Assembly: GCF_041146795.1 (NCBI RefSeq)
Contig: NC_135182.1
Location: forward strand, 6,334,009-6,398,008
Direction of reading: 5' to 3'
DNA length: 64,000 bases
DNA from: Maylandia zebra
Lineage: Eukaryota > Chordata > Actinopteri > Cichliformes > Cichlidae
Below, one piece after another: positions 37,301 to 48,879 of the stretch. Numbering within the stretch: the stretch's first letter is position 1; each line of letters opens with the position of its first letter. A program made the translations under genes and the position numbers. The notes below the pieces were generated by a model. It was given only the letters and a program-made list of their open reading frames with translations, did not search any database and had not been told where the DNA came from.

Positions 37301-39337
37301 GGGGGTTGGGAAGCGTATCTGTAACCGGAAGGTCGCCGGTTCGATCCCCGGGCTCTCTGTCCTGGTCGTTGTGTCCTTGGGCAAGACACTTTACCCTACC
37401 GCCTACTGGTGTTGGCCAGAGGGGCCAATGGTGCGATATGGCAGCCTCGCTTCTGTCAGTCTGCCCCAGGGCAGCTGTGGCTACAACTGTAGCTGCCTCC
37501 ACCAGTGTATGAATGTGAGAGTGAATGAATAGTGGCATTGTAAAGCGCTTTGGGTGCCTTGAAAAGCACTATATAAATCCAATCCATTTAAACAGTTAAG
37601 CTGCCAATGAAATTCTCTGACAAAAAACGGCTTGTCCCAAGGCTCACGCCATCTGCGCTTCAGTCAATTAAATTCTACCATTTTATTAGCTGCTACTAAG
37701 CACTAATTAGCAAGGATTTAACTCTGTGTGAAACACTCTTATACTTTAAAATAATCTAGTGAGTAAAAAAAGCACACAGACAAACAGAAAGACTGATTCA
37801 TATAGATATGAAAACCATTCACCGACCCACATAATCTTGACACAAAAGTCCTTACCCCGAGCTGTGGCTACCTCTCCTTCATGCCAGGCCAGGCAGTGAA
37901 AGGCAGTAGGTGCGATACCGACAGGAAAGCTGATTTCTGTCCCCTGCACAGTGGTCCGTGTGTCGCTCACTGACACGTCCCGCAGGATACGAGGCCTCAG
38001 ACGGATCCTGAGCGTGAAGCACAGTCGAACATGTAACTAATAAGATCACATGGTACGAGAAAATCTTTGTATATTTTACTGTATTGTGTATACTCATTCA
38101 GCAGAAGCTTCACTTTAAAAACAATGTGTCTCAGGGTCAAAACCCTGTCATGATAACACATCAGTAAGGAAGCAACTGGACTTCTTTAAGTTTCCTGAAG
38201 ACGTTTAAACGCTCATCCGAGAAGCTTCTTCAGTTCTAAGACCAAATGGTGGACGGTCCCAGGTATTTAAAGCTCTAGTGGGAGTTGTCCCTAAGACGGC
38301 TGCTGACCCACTACTGATCATGTGCCTCATTACACGAGGAAAGGAGTGAAAAATGACACAAACCCTTTTTTACGCCTTGGCTCATGTGACGAGTCTAGCT
38401 TAGCTGCTTTTCTTTCCAAGCTCCTTGGATTATTACGACCTGGATGACTGAGAACCTACACAGACACTTTCCTAATGAAGTTATATTCCTCTGAATGTGA
38501 AGAGGACTTGGGGATTCTGTTTTCCCCAAAGCTATTACTGGTGATATATTAAGGAAACAATCCAATGTGATCATTTCTCAAAGGGACAAAAGTTATCTGC
38601 AAAATGGTAACAGACTCGTGGCAAAAACATACACTGTGACTTTACAAAATAGGCACTTTATCAGTCTTCATGGAGACATTAGAAAAGCTGAGAGGAATGC
38701 AGAAGGAGACACGGGAGAAAACATCCTCCCCAAAATTCTTTATCCCAGCAGTAGTGCAACTTTCCAAACTGTTCACCACAGGAAGTTAGAGGAACGGTGC
38801 AGCGTCAACACTGAGTAAAACCCAAACAGCCTGTTACTGATTATTTGGTATCACAGCAACAAAAACTGTACTACAGAAATCAGTTACAGCCATCCAAAGT
38901 CCACAGAAACAGGCCGTGCACTCACATGATCTTTGGCTCGGTACTGAAAATGTTTTTCAGTTGTGTTTGCTCCTATTCTATTCATAATGTAGAGATTATT
39001 TCTTTAGTGTGTTGAAGCTGCACCACTGCAGTGCTGCCTGCATGTCTGTGGTCACAATGAAGGTCAAAAAATGTTTCTCCTTTGTGCTGCCTTTAGATAG
39101 ACGGTCTGACAAACATTGTAAAAAAAAAAATCACCATGGAAACACGTGCATTATGCTTGTGCAATAACCTTGAATGTCTGGATCAACTTTATTTTGCTCA
39201 CTGTACCTTTTGTAAGCCAGCAGATTGTCGTCCCTGGTGCAGCATTCATCTGCTCCAGCTGCATAATAATCCCAGGTGGCCTTTGAGAGATGCTCCTTAG
39301 CATACTCCTCAAAGTCTGTCAGGCATACCATCTGCAT
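34354..39337 (-). CDS. hao2: (S)-2-hydroxyacid oxidase 2, peroxisomal, complete
   Basis: FMN-dependent oxidase of L-2-hydroxy acids (long-chain preference in HAO2), producing 2-oxo acids and hydrogen peroxide in peroxisomes. Coding exons on the minus strand: 39207-39337, 37856-38007, 36201-36484, 35577-35795, 35071-35229, 34867-34936, 34354-34409. Lengths sum to 1071 nt, or 356 residues, and all phases agree. Recognisable pieces: [17 protein letters not shown] at the start, [55 protein letters not shown], and [11 protein letters not shown] with His251 the catalytic base and Arg254 the substrate-binding Arg. The FMN-phosphate segment [20 protein letters not shown] follows. The last three residues are SKL, a classical PTS1 signal. 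ITRLPII(I/L)[13 protein letters not shown] and the CLTDF start fit HAO2 rather than HAO1. Two Met codons (residues 1 and 3) are possible starts; the upstream acceptor at 39360 leaves a 22-nt leader. SINEs sit in introns 2 and 6. Confidence 0.92.
34428..34770 (-). repeat. tRNA-derived SINE in hao2 intron 6
   Basis: On the minus strand the right end has a tRNA-like head (cgatcgtggctcaagagtg...) with an intact B-box ggttcgagccc. The conserved central body includes ccaggg-cagctgtggctac, and the left end is agcgctttggggtccc followed by a tail. It is oriented opposite to the related copy at 37284-37592. Confidence 0.8.
36655..37260. repeat. Possible MITE-like repeat in hao2 intron 2
   Basis: Contains motifs such as cggtgtgaacg and ggagttcacttc, and ends with gtgtaaaaacaccctt, which resemble non-autonomous DNA elements of fish. 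Clear terminal inverted repeats were not found, so this is tentative. Confidence 0.3.
37284..37592 (+). repeat. tRNA-derived SINE in hao2 intron 2
   Basis: Starts with the A-box-like gaccgtggctcaggggg, followed by the B-box ggttcgatcccc at about 37338. The body is shared with the 34.4-kb copy, and the tail aaagcactatataaatccaa resembles the L2 3' end (gcgctatataaataaa). That similarity suggests mobilisation by L2-type reverse transcriptase. It is not a functional tRNA gene. Confidence 0.85.
38190..38420. repeat. Dispersed fish repeat in hao2 intron 1
   Basis: Carries the signature gaagacgtttaaacgctcatccgagaagcttcttcag and the downstream ggtatttaaagctctagtggg, which I recognise as a very common teleost interspersed repeat. 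The first 20 bases can form a hairpin with the second half (gaagcttctcggatgag on the other strand). Family assignment is uncertain; retroelement ends of the Penelope type are one possibility. Confidence 0.45.
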
Positions 39338-40385
39338 CCCTCCACAACAAACTCCCTCTCTGTGTAGGAGCAGAATTTTTCAGATTTCAGTGTAATCTTG
39401 GCAACAAAGCAGCAGAAAATACAATCAAGCATTGATATGTGTACTCTTAGATCTGTGCATATCATTTTAAATGAAAGCATTTCAACATGCTATATAGCCA
39501 GTGACTGACTGAAAATAAAGATTTCTAGTGTTCTACTGCTGGTCAATGCCAAGCACTGCTGACTTCATCACAGCTTAATCTTATCTGTTCACTCAACCGG
39601 CTAAACAGAATTGTCTGCATTGCATGCGAGATAAACAGCCCCAGTCACTCTGCATGTGTAAAGTTACAGCTTCAAGACTTACCACAAGCTACTGATATTC
39701 CAACAACAAAATTCCCCTACTCTAAAAGGACACAGCCTCTGTGAAGCACTAACTATTGCGACATCGCTGCTCAAACTGAAATGCCCCTCCTATCAGTGAA
39801 TGCAGTGCAATCGATGACCCGCCAGTTAAAGTTCCGCACATCTGAGTAAGAAACATAAACTGGTTTAGTTTTCCTTTTTCCTCTACTTTGCGTCCAAGTT
39901 CTTGTTTTCCTACCTTTGCTTTTGTCTCAATCAAAATCAAACTTTCATTGCGGCATTATGAGAGCCGCTGACAGTGTAAGCGACCAGCAGGTGACCCCTG
40001 GCCTTATTGTGTTTACACAAGCTGGAAATGTGCTGATGATGACTGCGACTATAGTGAGGACGAGAGGCATCTGACAGTGTCGTGTGGTCCAGATGGAACA
40101 TACAGCATATGGGCATACATATTTACTCACTGTTTACCCAGGATCCTACATGCTAACATATATACAACAGGGGCTTTTGTCAGGTGGGAGCTCCTGTTTT
40201 GTTACATGTTCTTAACAGTCAGCATAAAATTATGAGGGTATGCTCAACATACTTATGCTGAAAAAAAGTTTAGGTGCGCCTGTCCATCTGCTTGTTGATG
40301 AAAATGTCTTTAATCAGTCAATCACAAAGCAGCAACCCGTTTAGACATGTAGACATGAGATGACCTGCTCAACCTGAGCGTCAGA

Positions 40386-40830
40386 ATGGAGAAGAAAGGT
40401 GATTTTAAACATGGCAGGCTTGTTAGTGCTACATGGGTTGGTGTGAGTATTTCAGAGACTGCTGATCTACTGGGACTTTCCAGCACCACCATCTCTTATT
40501 TTTACAGGGCTAAAAAAAAATTAAAAAAAATCCTGCAAGCAGCAGTTCTCTGGAAGAAAATGCCTTGTTGATACCAGAGGTCAGAGGTGAATAACCAGAA
40601 TCTTTTGTCCTGACAGGAATACAATTCTAACTCAAATAACTACCCATTACAACTAAGATATCTAGAAGAGCAGCTGTGAATACATGGATTCATCTTGGAA
40701 TATTTTCTTAGAACACTTTGGGCACCTTAGTACCAATTGAGCATTGATTAAATGCCTCGGCCTATCTGTTAATAACCACGTCTGTCCATTTATGACCACA
40801 GCATAGACCCTTTGAGTCTTCACGCTACAG
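40386..40830 (+). pseudogene. Tc1-like transposase remnant
   Basis: The first 60 codons read MEKKGDFKHGRLVSATWVG and ISETADLLGLSSTTISYFYR, the helix-turn-helix of Tc1-like transposases (SISETADLLGFSRTTISRVY type). After a stop, degenerate text LGTLVPIEH..LNASAYL matches the later DDE part (LVPIEHCLNATAYLSIV type). Most of the middle is deleted. Confidence 0.8.
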
Positions 40831-41870
40831 GCTTAAATTTAGCCAATATGAAGGCTAAGCTGTAATTGTGACATGAACATGGGCCTACCAGGTACAGGTG
40901 CCCGTTTCCCCTTTCTCGGTGTGCTGATACAAGCACGTTAGCAGGTGGGACAGTTGAGAAAGAAGTGCTGAATGACGTTGTTAGCTCTTAGCGTTAAACC
41001 CGAACCAACCTGTGACTCATCTCAAAATCTTTGGCCGTGCCTATTGAATTTTAGGCTCCCGTAAAAAACATTTTTAGATACTTTAAAATATTTTTTTAAT
41101 AATTAAAGTGTGTTTGACTGTTTTAATTGGGTCTAAAGTACAAATTAAAAACCAAAGACACTTCTCTGTATGTTTATATTTGTCTTGAAGTCTGTCTTGT
41201 ACAAACAGAATCCCCCCACACACTATTTGTTTTTGGTTCGTTCCAGCTGGAGATGCGTTACTAATGAACTTAAGTGTAAGTAAAAGTTAATTAAGTAAAT
41301 AAATAAACAAATTTCATTCTCAACTCACGCTACGAAATATGTTTTTATCTTAATAAATGTATAAAATAGAAAGAATTTCTCTGTTTAAAGTGACAGCAAC
41401 GAAAAAAAAGGTCTGACGAAACAGGACGACAAGCTAGCTGATAAACTGTTATAAGAAAAGCAACAAAATGTTTTGAAAATGAACTCATTAGCTCTTTTAT
41501 CCATGACAGTAATTAACACTGTATCTAAATTTTAGATATAGAAAACCTGCATGCTCTGTCTTTATTAACTTATTAACGTGACCATAAAAATTTAATCAAT
41601 GTTAAAACGGTTTTCTTATGTTACGTTTTATGAAAACACCATGGAGTTGTAAAACTGCTAAGAAAGCTTTGATGACATTTAAGACCATTTAACTATCCAA
41701 AGCTTGAACAAAGCTGGAATCCAGAGGCTGTGTGCTGGATGGCCGACTTGTGCAGAAAACTAATGTGTTTACAATCCCTGCTAACTTGACAAAAACTTTC
41801 TGGCAGTGCAGTCAATGAATCGGGAGACAGAAAGCATAAAACGGATGTTAAATTTGTATCAATTACTCAC

Positions 41871-41924
41871 CGATTACAATTGTTCATTCTTTTAGCAGAG
41901 CTTCTTTCCTGACACATTCATAAC
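41871..41924 (-). other. Possible non-coding 5' exon of hao2
   Basis: On the minus strand this 54-nt segment is bounded by a good acceptor (tctgtttacag) and a near-consensus donor (gtgagtaa). It is 2.5 kb upstream of the first coding exon of hao2, whose own acceptor (cctacacag at 39360) shows that an upstream exon must exist. The segment contains an ATG followed by nine sense codons and a stop, so it would be a short upstream ORF rather than protein-coding sequence. Assignment rests only on splice signals and position. Confidence 0.35.
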
Positions 41925-44194
41925 CTGTAAACAGACCACAACCAAAATGTGAGCACAACATGATTATTGGCAATACTGTTACTACAACTACTACTGCTAC
42001 CGTTACTGCCAATTATGTGACCCACATTGCTTTTAGTTCCACAGCACTAACACTCGTACTATGCCAGTGCTTTTAATACTGCTTCTTTTGCTACATTTGC
42101 TACATTTTAGTAGTATTACAAGTATTACAACTACAACCACCAGACAAACGGACATTGCAGCTCTTTCCTACACATAATACTGCTACGATTACAGCTAATA
42201 GTACTGATACTTTTTCTGACTTCTGCTCATGTACTGGGTTAAATATGTACACTTGGGTTTTAAGGGGTATTTATTATTTTCTTCTTTTTTTTTTGGGTTG
42301 TATGGAAGCCCCAAACGCAATTTCATTGTTCTTGACAATGACAATAAATAAATAAATACTAAATACTAAATACTACTAGCACTTCAAATCCATACATATA
42401 AAATAACAACACTGCAGAAATTAATACTGTTAGTAGTTCTGTTATTTTGTACACCATTTCTTTTTCTTTTTATATCAATTAAAACAATTGATGTGTACTA
42501 GTTAAGGAGTTCACCTAAACAGTTAATTTAACTGTTATTTCCAATGTCTGTTGGGAAATAACACTTTCTGACATCCGCTGTCAGAAAAAAGGTGCATTAA
42601 AAAGTATTATTGCTGTGTCTGCTATATAGTAACTATGCTGCTATACTTACGTCTACTAGCATTTGAGATATAAAAGCTGTGCCTACTATTTTTTAAAGAA
42701 TTGGTTGTTTTAGATTTTTCACCAAAGTGAAGACAAAGTTTGTGAATTTAAATCATATCCAGAGATAAGGCGGCATTTGTTTTTAGTTAATCCACTGTGT
42801 TAAGTATTATTTAATAGTAACCTACAAAAACCTTTTAGAACAGAAAACCTTTCAGAATAGCTTTCAGCTATGAACACTTGAGGGCAGTCTAATACTGAAT
42901 GAAGGTCCTTTCTTAAAGCTCCAGTCAACATCTGCAAACCAGATAAAGAGCTTGTATTTAATGTCTGTCATCCGTGAACACTATACATCTAAGACTACAG
43001 CACAACACGGAATAAACCTTGTTCAACCCTGCGCTCAGAGGTCTGTTAAACGTGAATGTATTAATATCCCAGTTTTTATGTATTATTTAAACCTTTTAAT
43101 AAAAATACTTGAATACAAATGGGATAATTTGCTCAGTTAGATTTTTCTTATCTCCTTTTTTAAAAAAATGTTTACTAAAAATGTGTAAAACACAAAAATA
43201 ACCTGCTTTTACTGCACTGTTTATTTTACAGCTCGGCAGGACTGAGATATTATGTTTATTTTTAGGTTCAGTTTTTTAAGTGTGGCTGAATGTGTGTGAT
43301 GAATGTGAGCCTCTGTCCTGTGTAGACTGTGAAAGGTGTCAGTTATTTAGCTCCATTGAATGGCAGCTGTGAGCACATTGTCCAAGTAGATTTCTAGAAT
43401 ACCTGGTGTTTGGTTTTCAATGTAAGATACAAAGCAATTTGAAGGTTTAATGAGCTACTGTTATACAGTAGGTTGGTGTATGGTACACTGGCTTAAGTAA
43501 TGCTGCTCACCAAGAAGTCAACAGAAACTGACACTTTGCTGTTTTTAATTTATTTGGCGGCTAAATCCTGAGATCCTACATTTAGATGAATCCAATAACG
43601 GGAAGGCAGTGTAAGTAGATAGTTGCTGAAGTGGATAATTCAGTGTCTTACCTTAACCTGTGCTCTTTGGCAGGCCTACAGTAGGTGTTGGTTCCCTTCT
43701 CATGTGGCAAGGTCGTGTCAAAGGGCAGTGCAGCCCCCGAATCCTACCTCCCCCACCACAAGCTCTCTCACAGTGTGAGGCTCCGCCCACAGTGGGTCAA
43801 CAACAGCTAAGCCACTTGTCAGCACTCTTTTTGCTGGTCTTTCTTTGTGCCAAAAACCACCAAAAGCTTGGTCAGGTCAATTCTATTGATCCATCACTCA
43901 TAAATATACCAAACTCACAATATCGATTAGTGTTTGACATGCAGAAATACTTAGAACACTTGGAGCAACAAACACCTCCTGTTCTTGTTTTTTTATTTAA
44001 ACTGTGGCAAATAAGTCTCAGCAAGTTTTCAAGTTTAACAGTTCATTAACACAGAAACACGGGGAGGCTGTGGGCACATCAGAAGAATATGACTGGTTGT
44101 ACAATGAGACAGAATCTCTTTATACTTGTATGAAAGCTTCCTTCTATCTTTGAAAAATCCCCAGAATCACTGCTGCATGAAAATCCCCTTAACT

Positions 44195-44442
44195 GTCTAT
44201 GCCAGGGGTGTCAAACTCAAATACACAGTGGGCCAAAATTCAAAACTGGAACAAAGTCACGGGCTAACATTAATATTCATTGAAAAAAAAATCTTCCTCC
44301 AGATATAAGAATGAATCTTTTCTTATGGACTCAAATAAGTTTTGCTGGAAAACTGAATATGGAACAAGCAAAGCTTAATACTAAACAACAAAACGTTGTT
44401 AATTTGGCCCGCGGGCCAGAGTTTGACACCTATGGTCTATGC
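44195..44442. mobile_element. hAT-type MITE with perfect 8-bp target duplication
   Basis: The element spans 44203-44434 (232 bp). Its ends are CAGGGGTGTCAAACTC and GAGTTTGACACCTATG, inverted repeats with small mismatches. The direct repeat GTCTATGC flanks it at 44195-44202 and 44435-44442. An 8-bp duplication with CAGGGGTGTCAAACTC ends is diagnostic of hAT (Charlie-like) elements. No ORF; it depends on a transposase elsewhere. Confidence 0.92.
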
Positions 44443-44519
44443 CATGTAGCCATCCTGTCTCCTCAGCAAAGGCACGACTATTCTCAGACATCCCTCCCTT
44501 ATTATTTTTGATTTTTATT

Positions 44520-44799
44520 TGAAGCTTATTTCATCCTCCTTGATGCCCTCCCAACTTTCCTACTTTTCTCTCTCACATGCGCTCTTTAACCCTCCTTCCT
44601 ATCTTCATATCTCCTTCCTTTCGTTTTTCCTCCCGATAAACACTCCTTCCTTTTCTTTTGCCTTTCTTTATGCTTCACTCTTTAAAGCATTTCCTCTTTC
44701 CTTCTATTCCTCCAGTTTCCCCTTTCTTGCTTATTTTCTCCTCTTGAAAACCATTCCTTCTTGTGTTTTGAATATTTTGTGAGAGTCAACAATTATGTG

Positions 44800-44840
<41 letters not shown>

Positions 44841-47400
44841 CTCTGAAAAGCTCTTAAGCAAAGTAAAACGAATGACCCTTCCATATTGAATCTTCATTGC
44901 ACAAGAAAGGAGAATAGCTTTGTAATAGCTAGTTGGATTATTAAACACGAGTGTACAGTAATAGATTTGATCCAAATCTCATCGAATTTAAGAAAAAAAA
45001 AGCATTGTGAGATAAGAGACTCTTCCTGGAAATGTCAAACTGTTGAGTGGAGTGGGGACACTATGACAGGTGTTTTAAGAATCTCTGTATATAAAACACA
45101 GATGTCCCAACCTTTGACATAATAAGCTTGTTATTTTTAGGTCCCCACCAGTGAGTGATGGCTTGATGGAAAGATATGAGAGAAAATGGTATGAATGCCA
45201 CAGTGTCTCAGCTCATTCTGGATGTAACAAAATGCCTCAAAAAGTTGTTCAAGCATTTTAAAACAGCAGTGGGGTGCAGCGATGCTAAATTAGATTCTCT
45301 CGCTCCAATTACGCTTCAGCGTTTGAATTGAATTTGCTCTTTGTAAATACAATATCTTCAGTAACAAGACCTGGCTTCCTGAGAGAAGCCTGTCTTTCTG
45401 TGTATGGCATGTCCCTGAAATGTTCTCTTTTTAAAATTTCATTTTAGCTTTAACATAAAGACCATGAAGGTAAACCCAAAGGCTAAATCTGACGAGTAGG
45501 ACCTGCACGGGGAGGTGTGGCTGTGCACCGAGAGGAGGTGCAAATTGTGTTAATCCACAGCTGGCTTCGATGCTTAATACCACAGAGTTAGGTCTGGCTC
45601 CAGGGCCTTCGTATTGGAGGTACTGGACGTTCAGCTGAGTGGAAAACCTCTTCCACATGCTGGCTGAGGCTCTGCCCCAAGGCTGTGGCCCAGCATGCTG
45701 CGGCACATGTGTGTTGAATTGCCAAGGTGTTATCATGCCCTGGCGAGGCTCCGAGTTCCTCCACCTCTGTCTCTCTCAGGTTTATTATCAGACTAAATAA
45801 AACAGAGTCCACAAATAGGCCTGCAAATCCATGCAGCCCTTCATTTGTCTCTGCAGCAAAACTGTGCATCATGGTTTTAAGATCTGACACACATGCTAGC
45901 TAGGGAGACAATCAAGACCACTTATAAAATTTGTCCCTTTTCTGTATTTTTTGGGATAACTTTTGTGTCTCTTTGTTTCAGTGGAAAGTATTGGTTTGAG
46001 TATCAAAGTAAAGGCAAAGTAGCGAACACATCAGCGGCTATAAATGTCATGTAGCGGCTGAGTGACGGATGTCCAGAGCATTTGATGTCTGGGACAGATC
46101 TGAGTATAACTCACAGTGTGCAGTCATGCCATTTCAGACTTATGATTTAATCCATACACACTGGCAGCAGATTTGTTCACTTTTTTATCAAGGGGCAGTA
46201 GTGTTTTGTGTTAAACTTGGGTGCTCAGTTTTTCCCTTAAAGGAGAGAAGCACATGGCTTGATTTGTTTGAAAGACTCATTCAAGCGGGCTTTAAGTTAT
46301 AAAAAGTCGAATGAGATGACCATGAATTCTTCTGTGGGTTTTAGCTAAAGCATTAACATCCACTTAGGTTTGCCATGCTGCTAATAAACATCATTTTTCT
46401 TACCCAGTTCTTTTTGTAGTGTCTTTAAGTTTTACTTTTTGTGGTAAATGTCACATGCTAATGTTTGACATTATTTATAAGGAAATATGACGTCTTGAAA
46501 TTTAAATGCATGCTTAATGCACAAGTCAGAGTTTGAGTCTGTCTTCAGGAGAGGGTTAGTTTGACATGACATTAAAACTGGAAGTTAACTGGTTTTTGAA
46601 TCTAAGCATGAGGAAAACGTGATGACAGGAGAGTTTTAACTTTTGTTTTTGCGACTTTTATTTAATGTTAATTTCTTGACAAGTTGTTCCTCTTTAACCA
46701 CAGTCAGAAACCAGTTGTTGACTTTGGTTGTTACCATCCATAACACAGTTGCCGTTACTGCTTGCTCCTCATGTGTTTATGGTAAAATGTGATCCTGGAG
46801 ACACTATAACGGGATCTACCGCAAACCTGATTTGGCATGTATTTATGTGTATGTCTGTGTGTCTTTAGACAGAGTTTGTGTTAGAGTCACAGCAGACATG
46901 AACCTTCAGCTGTAAGAATAAATTGAATGCAAAGTTATAGGTTACAAGGACAGGTGTGGTCTAGTGCTTGACCAGTGAGTATGATGAGCATGTTGTTCCT
47001 TGTCCTAAAGTCAGTTTAATTTTTCATGTATTAATAACTCCCGAATTTGAAGTATTTGACATATATATTTGTCGTATAAGTATAAATGTAGTACTACTTA
47101 CTGTCTGCAAAAGTTAGTAATGCCAGAAGATGATAATCCACATGTCTGATTTGTCCTTGTGGGATTGTTGGGTTTAAACAGGCAGAGCAACTGATGTGCA
47201 TTTTGAAATTCCACATATAATTTTCAGTGTTACAAAAGGACTAATTTAATATTTGTCAATAAAAGCTTCTCATTAAGTTTTAGGTAAACTGCATGACCAA
47301 GACCACGTTTCTTGACGTCGTACATTGAGTCATACTATCATACTTATACTTATCATACTGAAGCATGATAAGGCATTTTATCTAATAACCTATCATACCA
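44520..47400. other. Unannotated stretch, no gene recognised
   Basis: Contains a pyrimidine-rich tract at about 44540-44760, the TG microsatellite, and two overlapping minus-strand frames of ~100 codons at 45431-45736 and 45588-45890. Neither frame matches a family I know and they share bases in different frames, so at most one can be real. Confidence 0.4.
44802..44838. repeat. (TG)n microsatellite
   Basis: About 18 uninterrupted TG units, followed by cgcctc. Confidence 0.95.
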
Positions 47401-47407
47401 CATATCA

Positions 47408-48879
47408 GTTAATAAGGATCCTCAATCTCCAACCTTCCTTTCATATCAAAAATCCTTGAAAGAGTAGTTGTCAAACAGCTAACAGATCATCTGCAGAGGA
47501 ATGGTTTATTTGAAGAGTTTCAGTCAGGTTTCAGAGCTCATCACAGCACAGAAACAGCTTTAGTGAAGGTTACAAATGATCTTCTTATGGCCTCTGACAG
47601 TGGACTCATCTCTGTGCTTGTCCTGCTAGACCTTAGTGCAGCATTCGATACTGTCGACCATAATATCCTATTAGAGCGATTAGAACATGCTGTAGGTATT
47701 ACAGGTACTACACTGCAGTGGTTTGTATCATATCTATCTAAGAGACTCCAATTTGTGCATGTAAATGGAGAGTCCTCTTCACACACTGAGGTTAATTATG
47801 GAGTTCCACAGGGTTCAGTGCTAGGACCAATTCTGTTTACACTATACATGCTTCCCCTAGGCAGTATCATTAGAAGCATAAATTTTCACTGCTATGCAGA
47901 TGACACCCAGCTCTGTCTATCCATGAAGCCAGATAACACACACCAATTAGTTAAACTGCAGGAACGTCTTAAAGACACAAAGACCTGGATGGCCGCTAAC
48001 TTTCTGCTTCTTAATTCAGATAAAACTGAGGTTATTGTACTCGGCCCTGAAAAGCCTATAAATATGGTATCTAACCAGATTCTTACTCTGGATGGCATTA
48101 CCTTGGCCTCCAGTAACGCTGTGAGGAACCTTGGAGTCATTTTTGACCAGGACATGTCCTTCAATGCACATATTAAACAAATATGTAAGACTGCTTTCTT
48201 CCATTTGCGCAACATCTCTAAAATTAGAAATATCCTGTCTCAGAGTGACGCTGAAAAACTAGTTCATGCATTTATTACTTCCAGGCTGGACGACTGTAAT
48301 TCATTATTATCAGGATGTCCAAAAAACTCACTGAAAAGCCTTCAGCTAATCCAAAATGCTGCAGCAAGAGTCCTGACAGGGACTAGAAAGAGAGAGCATA
48401 TTTCTCCTGTTTTGGCTTCCCTTCATTGGCTTCCTGTTAAATCCAGAATTGAATTCAAAATCCTGCTCCTCACATACAAGGTCTTAAATAATCAGGCCCC
48501 ATCTTATCTTAATGACCTTGTAGTACCATATCACCCTATTAGAGCACTTCGCTCTCGCTCTGCAGGCCTACTTGTTGTTCCTAGAGTATTTAAAAGTAGA
48601 ATGGGAGGGAGAGCCTTCAGTTTTCAGGCCCCTCTTCTGTGGAACCAGCTTCCAGTTTGGATTCGGGAGACAGACACTATCTCTACTTTCAAGATTAGGC
48701 TTAAAACTTTCCTTTTTGCTAAAGCATATAGTTAGGGCTGGACCAGGTGACCCTGAATCCTCCCTTAGTTATGCTGCAATAGACGTAGGCTGCCGGGGAT
48801 TCCCATGATGCATTGAGTTTTTCCTTTCCAGTCACCTTTCTCACTCAGTATGTGTTAATAGACCTCTCTGCATTGAATC
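47408..48879 (+). mobile_element. L2 LINE fragment (RT domain to 3' UTR), cut by a gypsy-type LTR
   Basis: The open frame runs from about 47418 to 48735. It starts inside the reverse transcriptase ([15 protein letters not shown]), then has [53 protein letters not shown] and the catalytic [12 protein letters not shown], and ends LFAKAYS. The endonuclease half is missing (5' truncation). The 3' UTR matches the copy at 28.5 kb until 48879, where the LTR begins; the normal ATTGA tail is absent. Confidence 0.9.

Larger units (their letters stand above)
39360..44194. other. Region upstream of hao2 with no recognised gene
   Basis: Apart from the Tc1 remnant and the candidate 5' exon I see no coding exon. 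A 129-codon plus-strand frame at 43660-44049 starts near gcaggcctacagtagg but has no homology I recognise and no protein-like composition in its second half. An ATAAATA tract lies near 42345-42360. Confidence 0.45.

Noticed and set aside
37284..37360. tRNA gene suggested by A- and B-box motifs
   Set aside because: The motifs belong to a SINE head with a long body and L2-like tail; no cloverleaf with a plausible anticodon arm was recognised.
38190..38240. Hammerhead-ribozyme-like motif in the dispersed repeat
   Set aside because: The gatgag and gaaac-like core is incomplete in this copy, so a self-cleaving RNA cannot be claimed.
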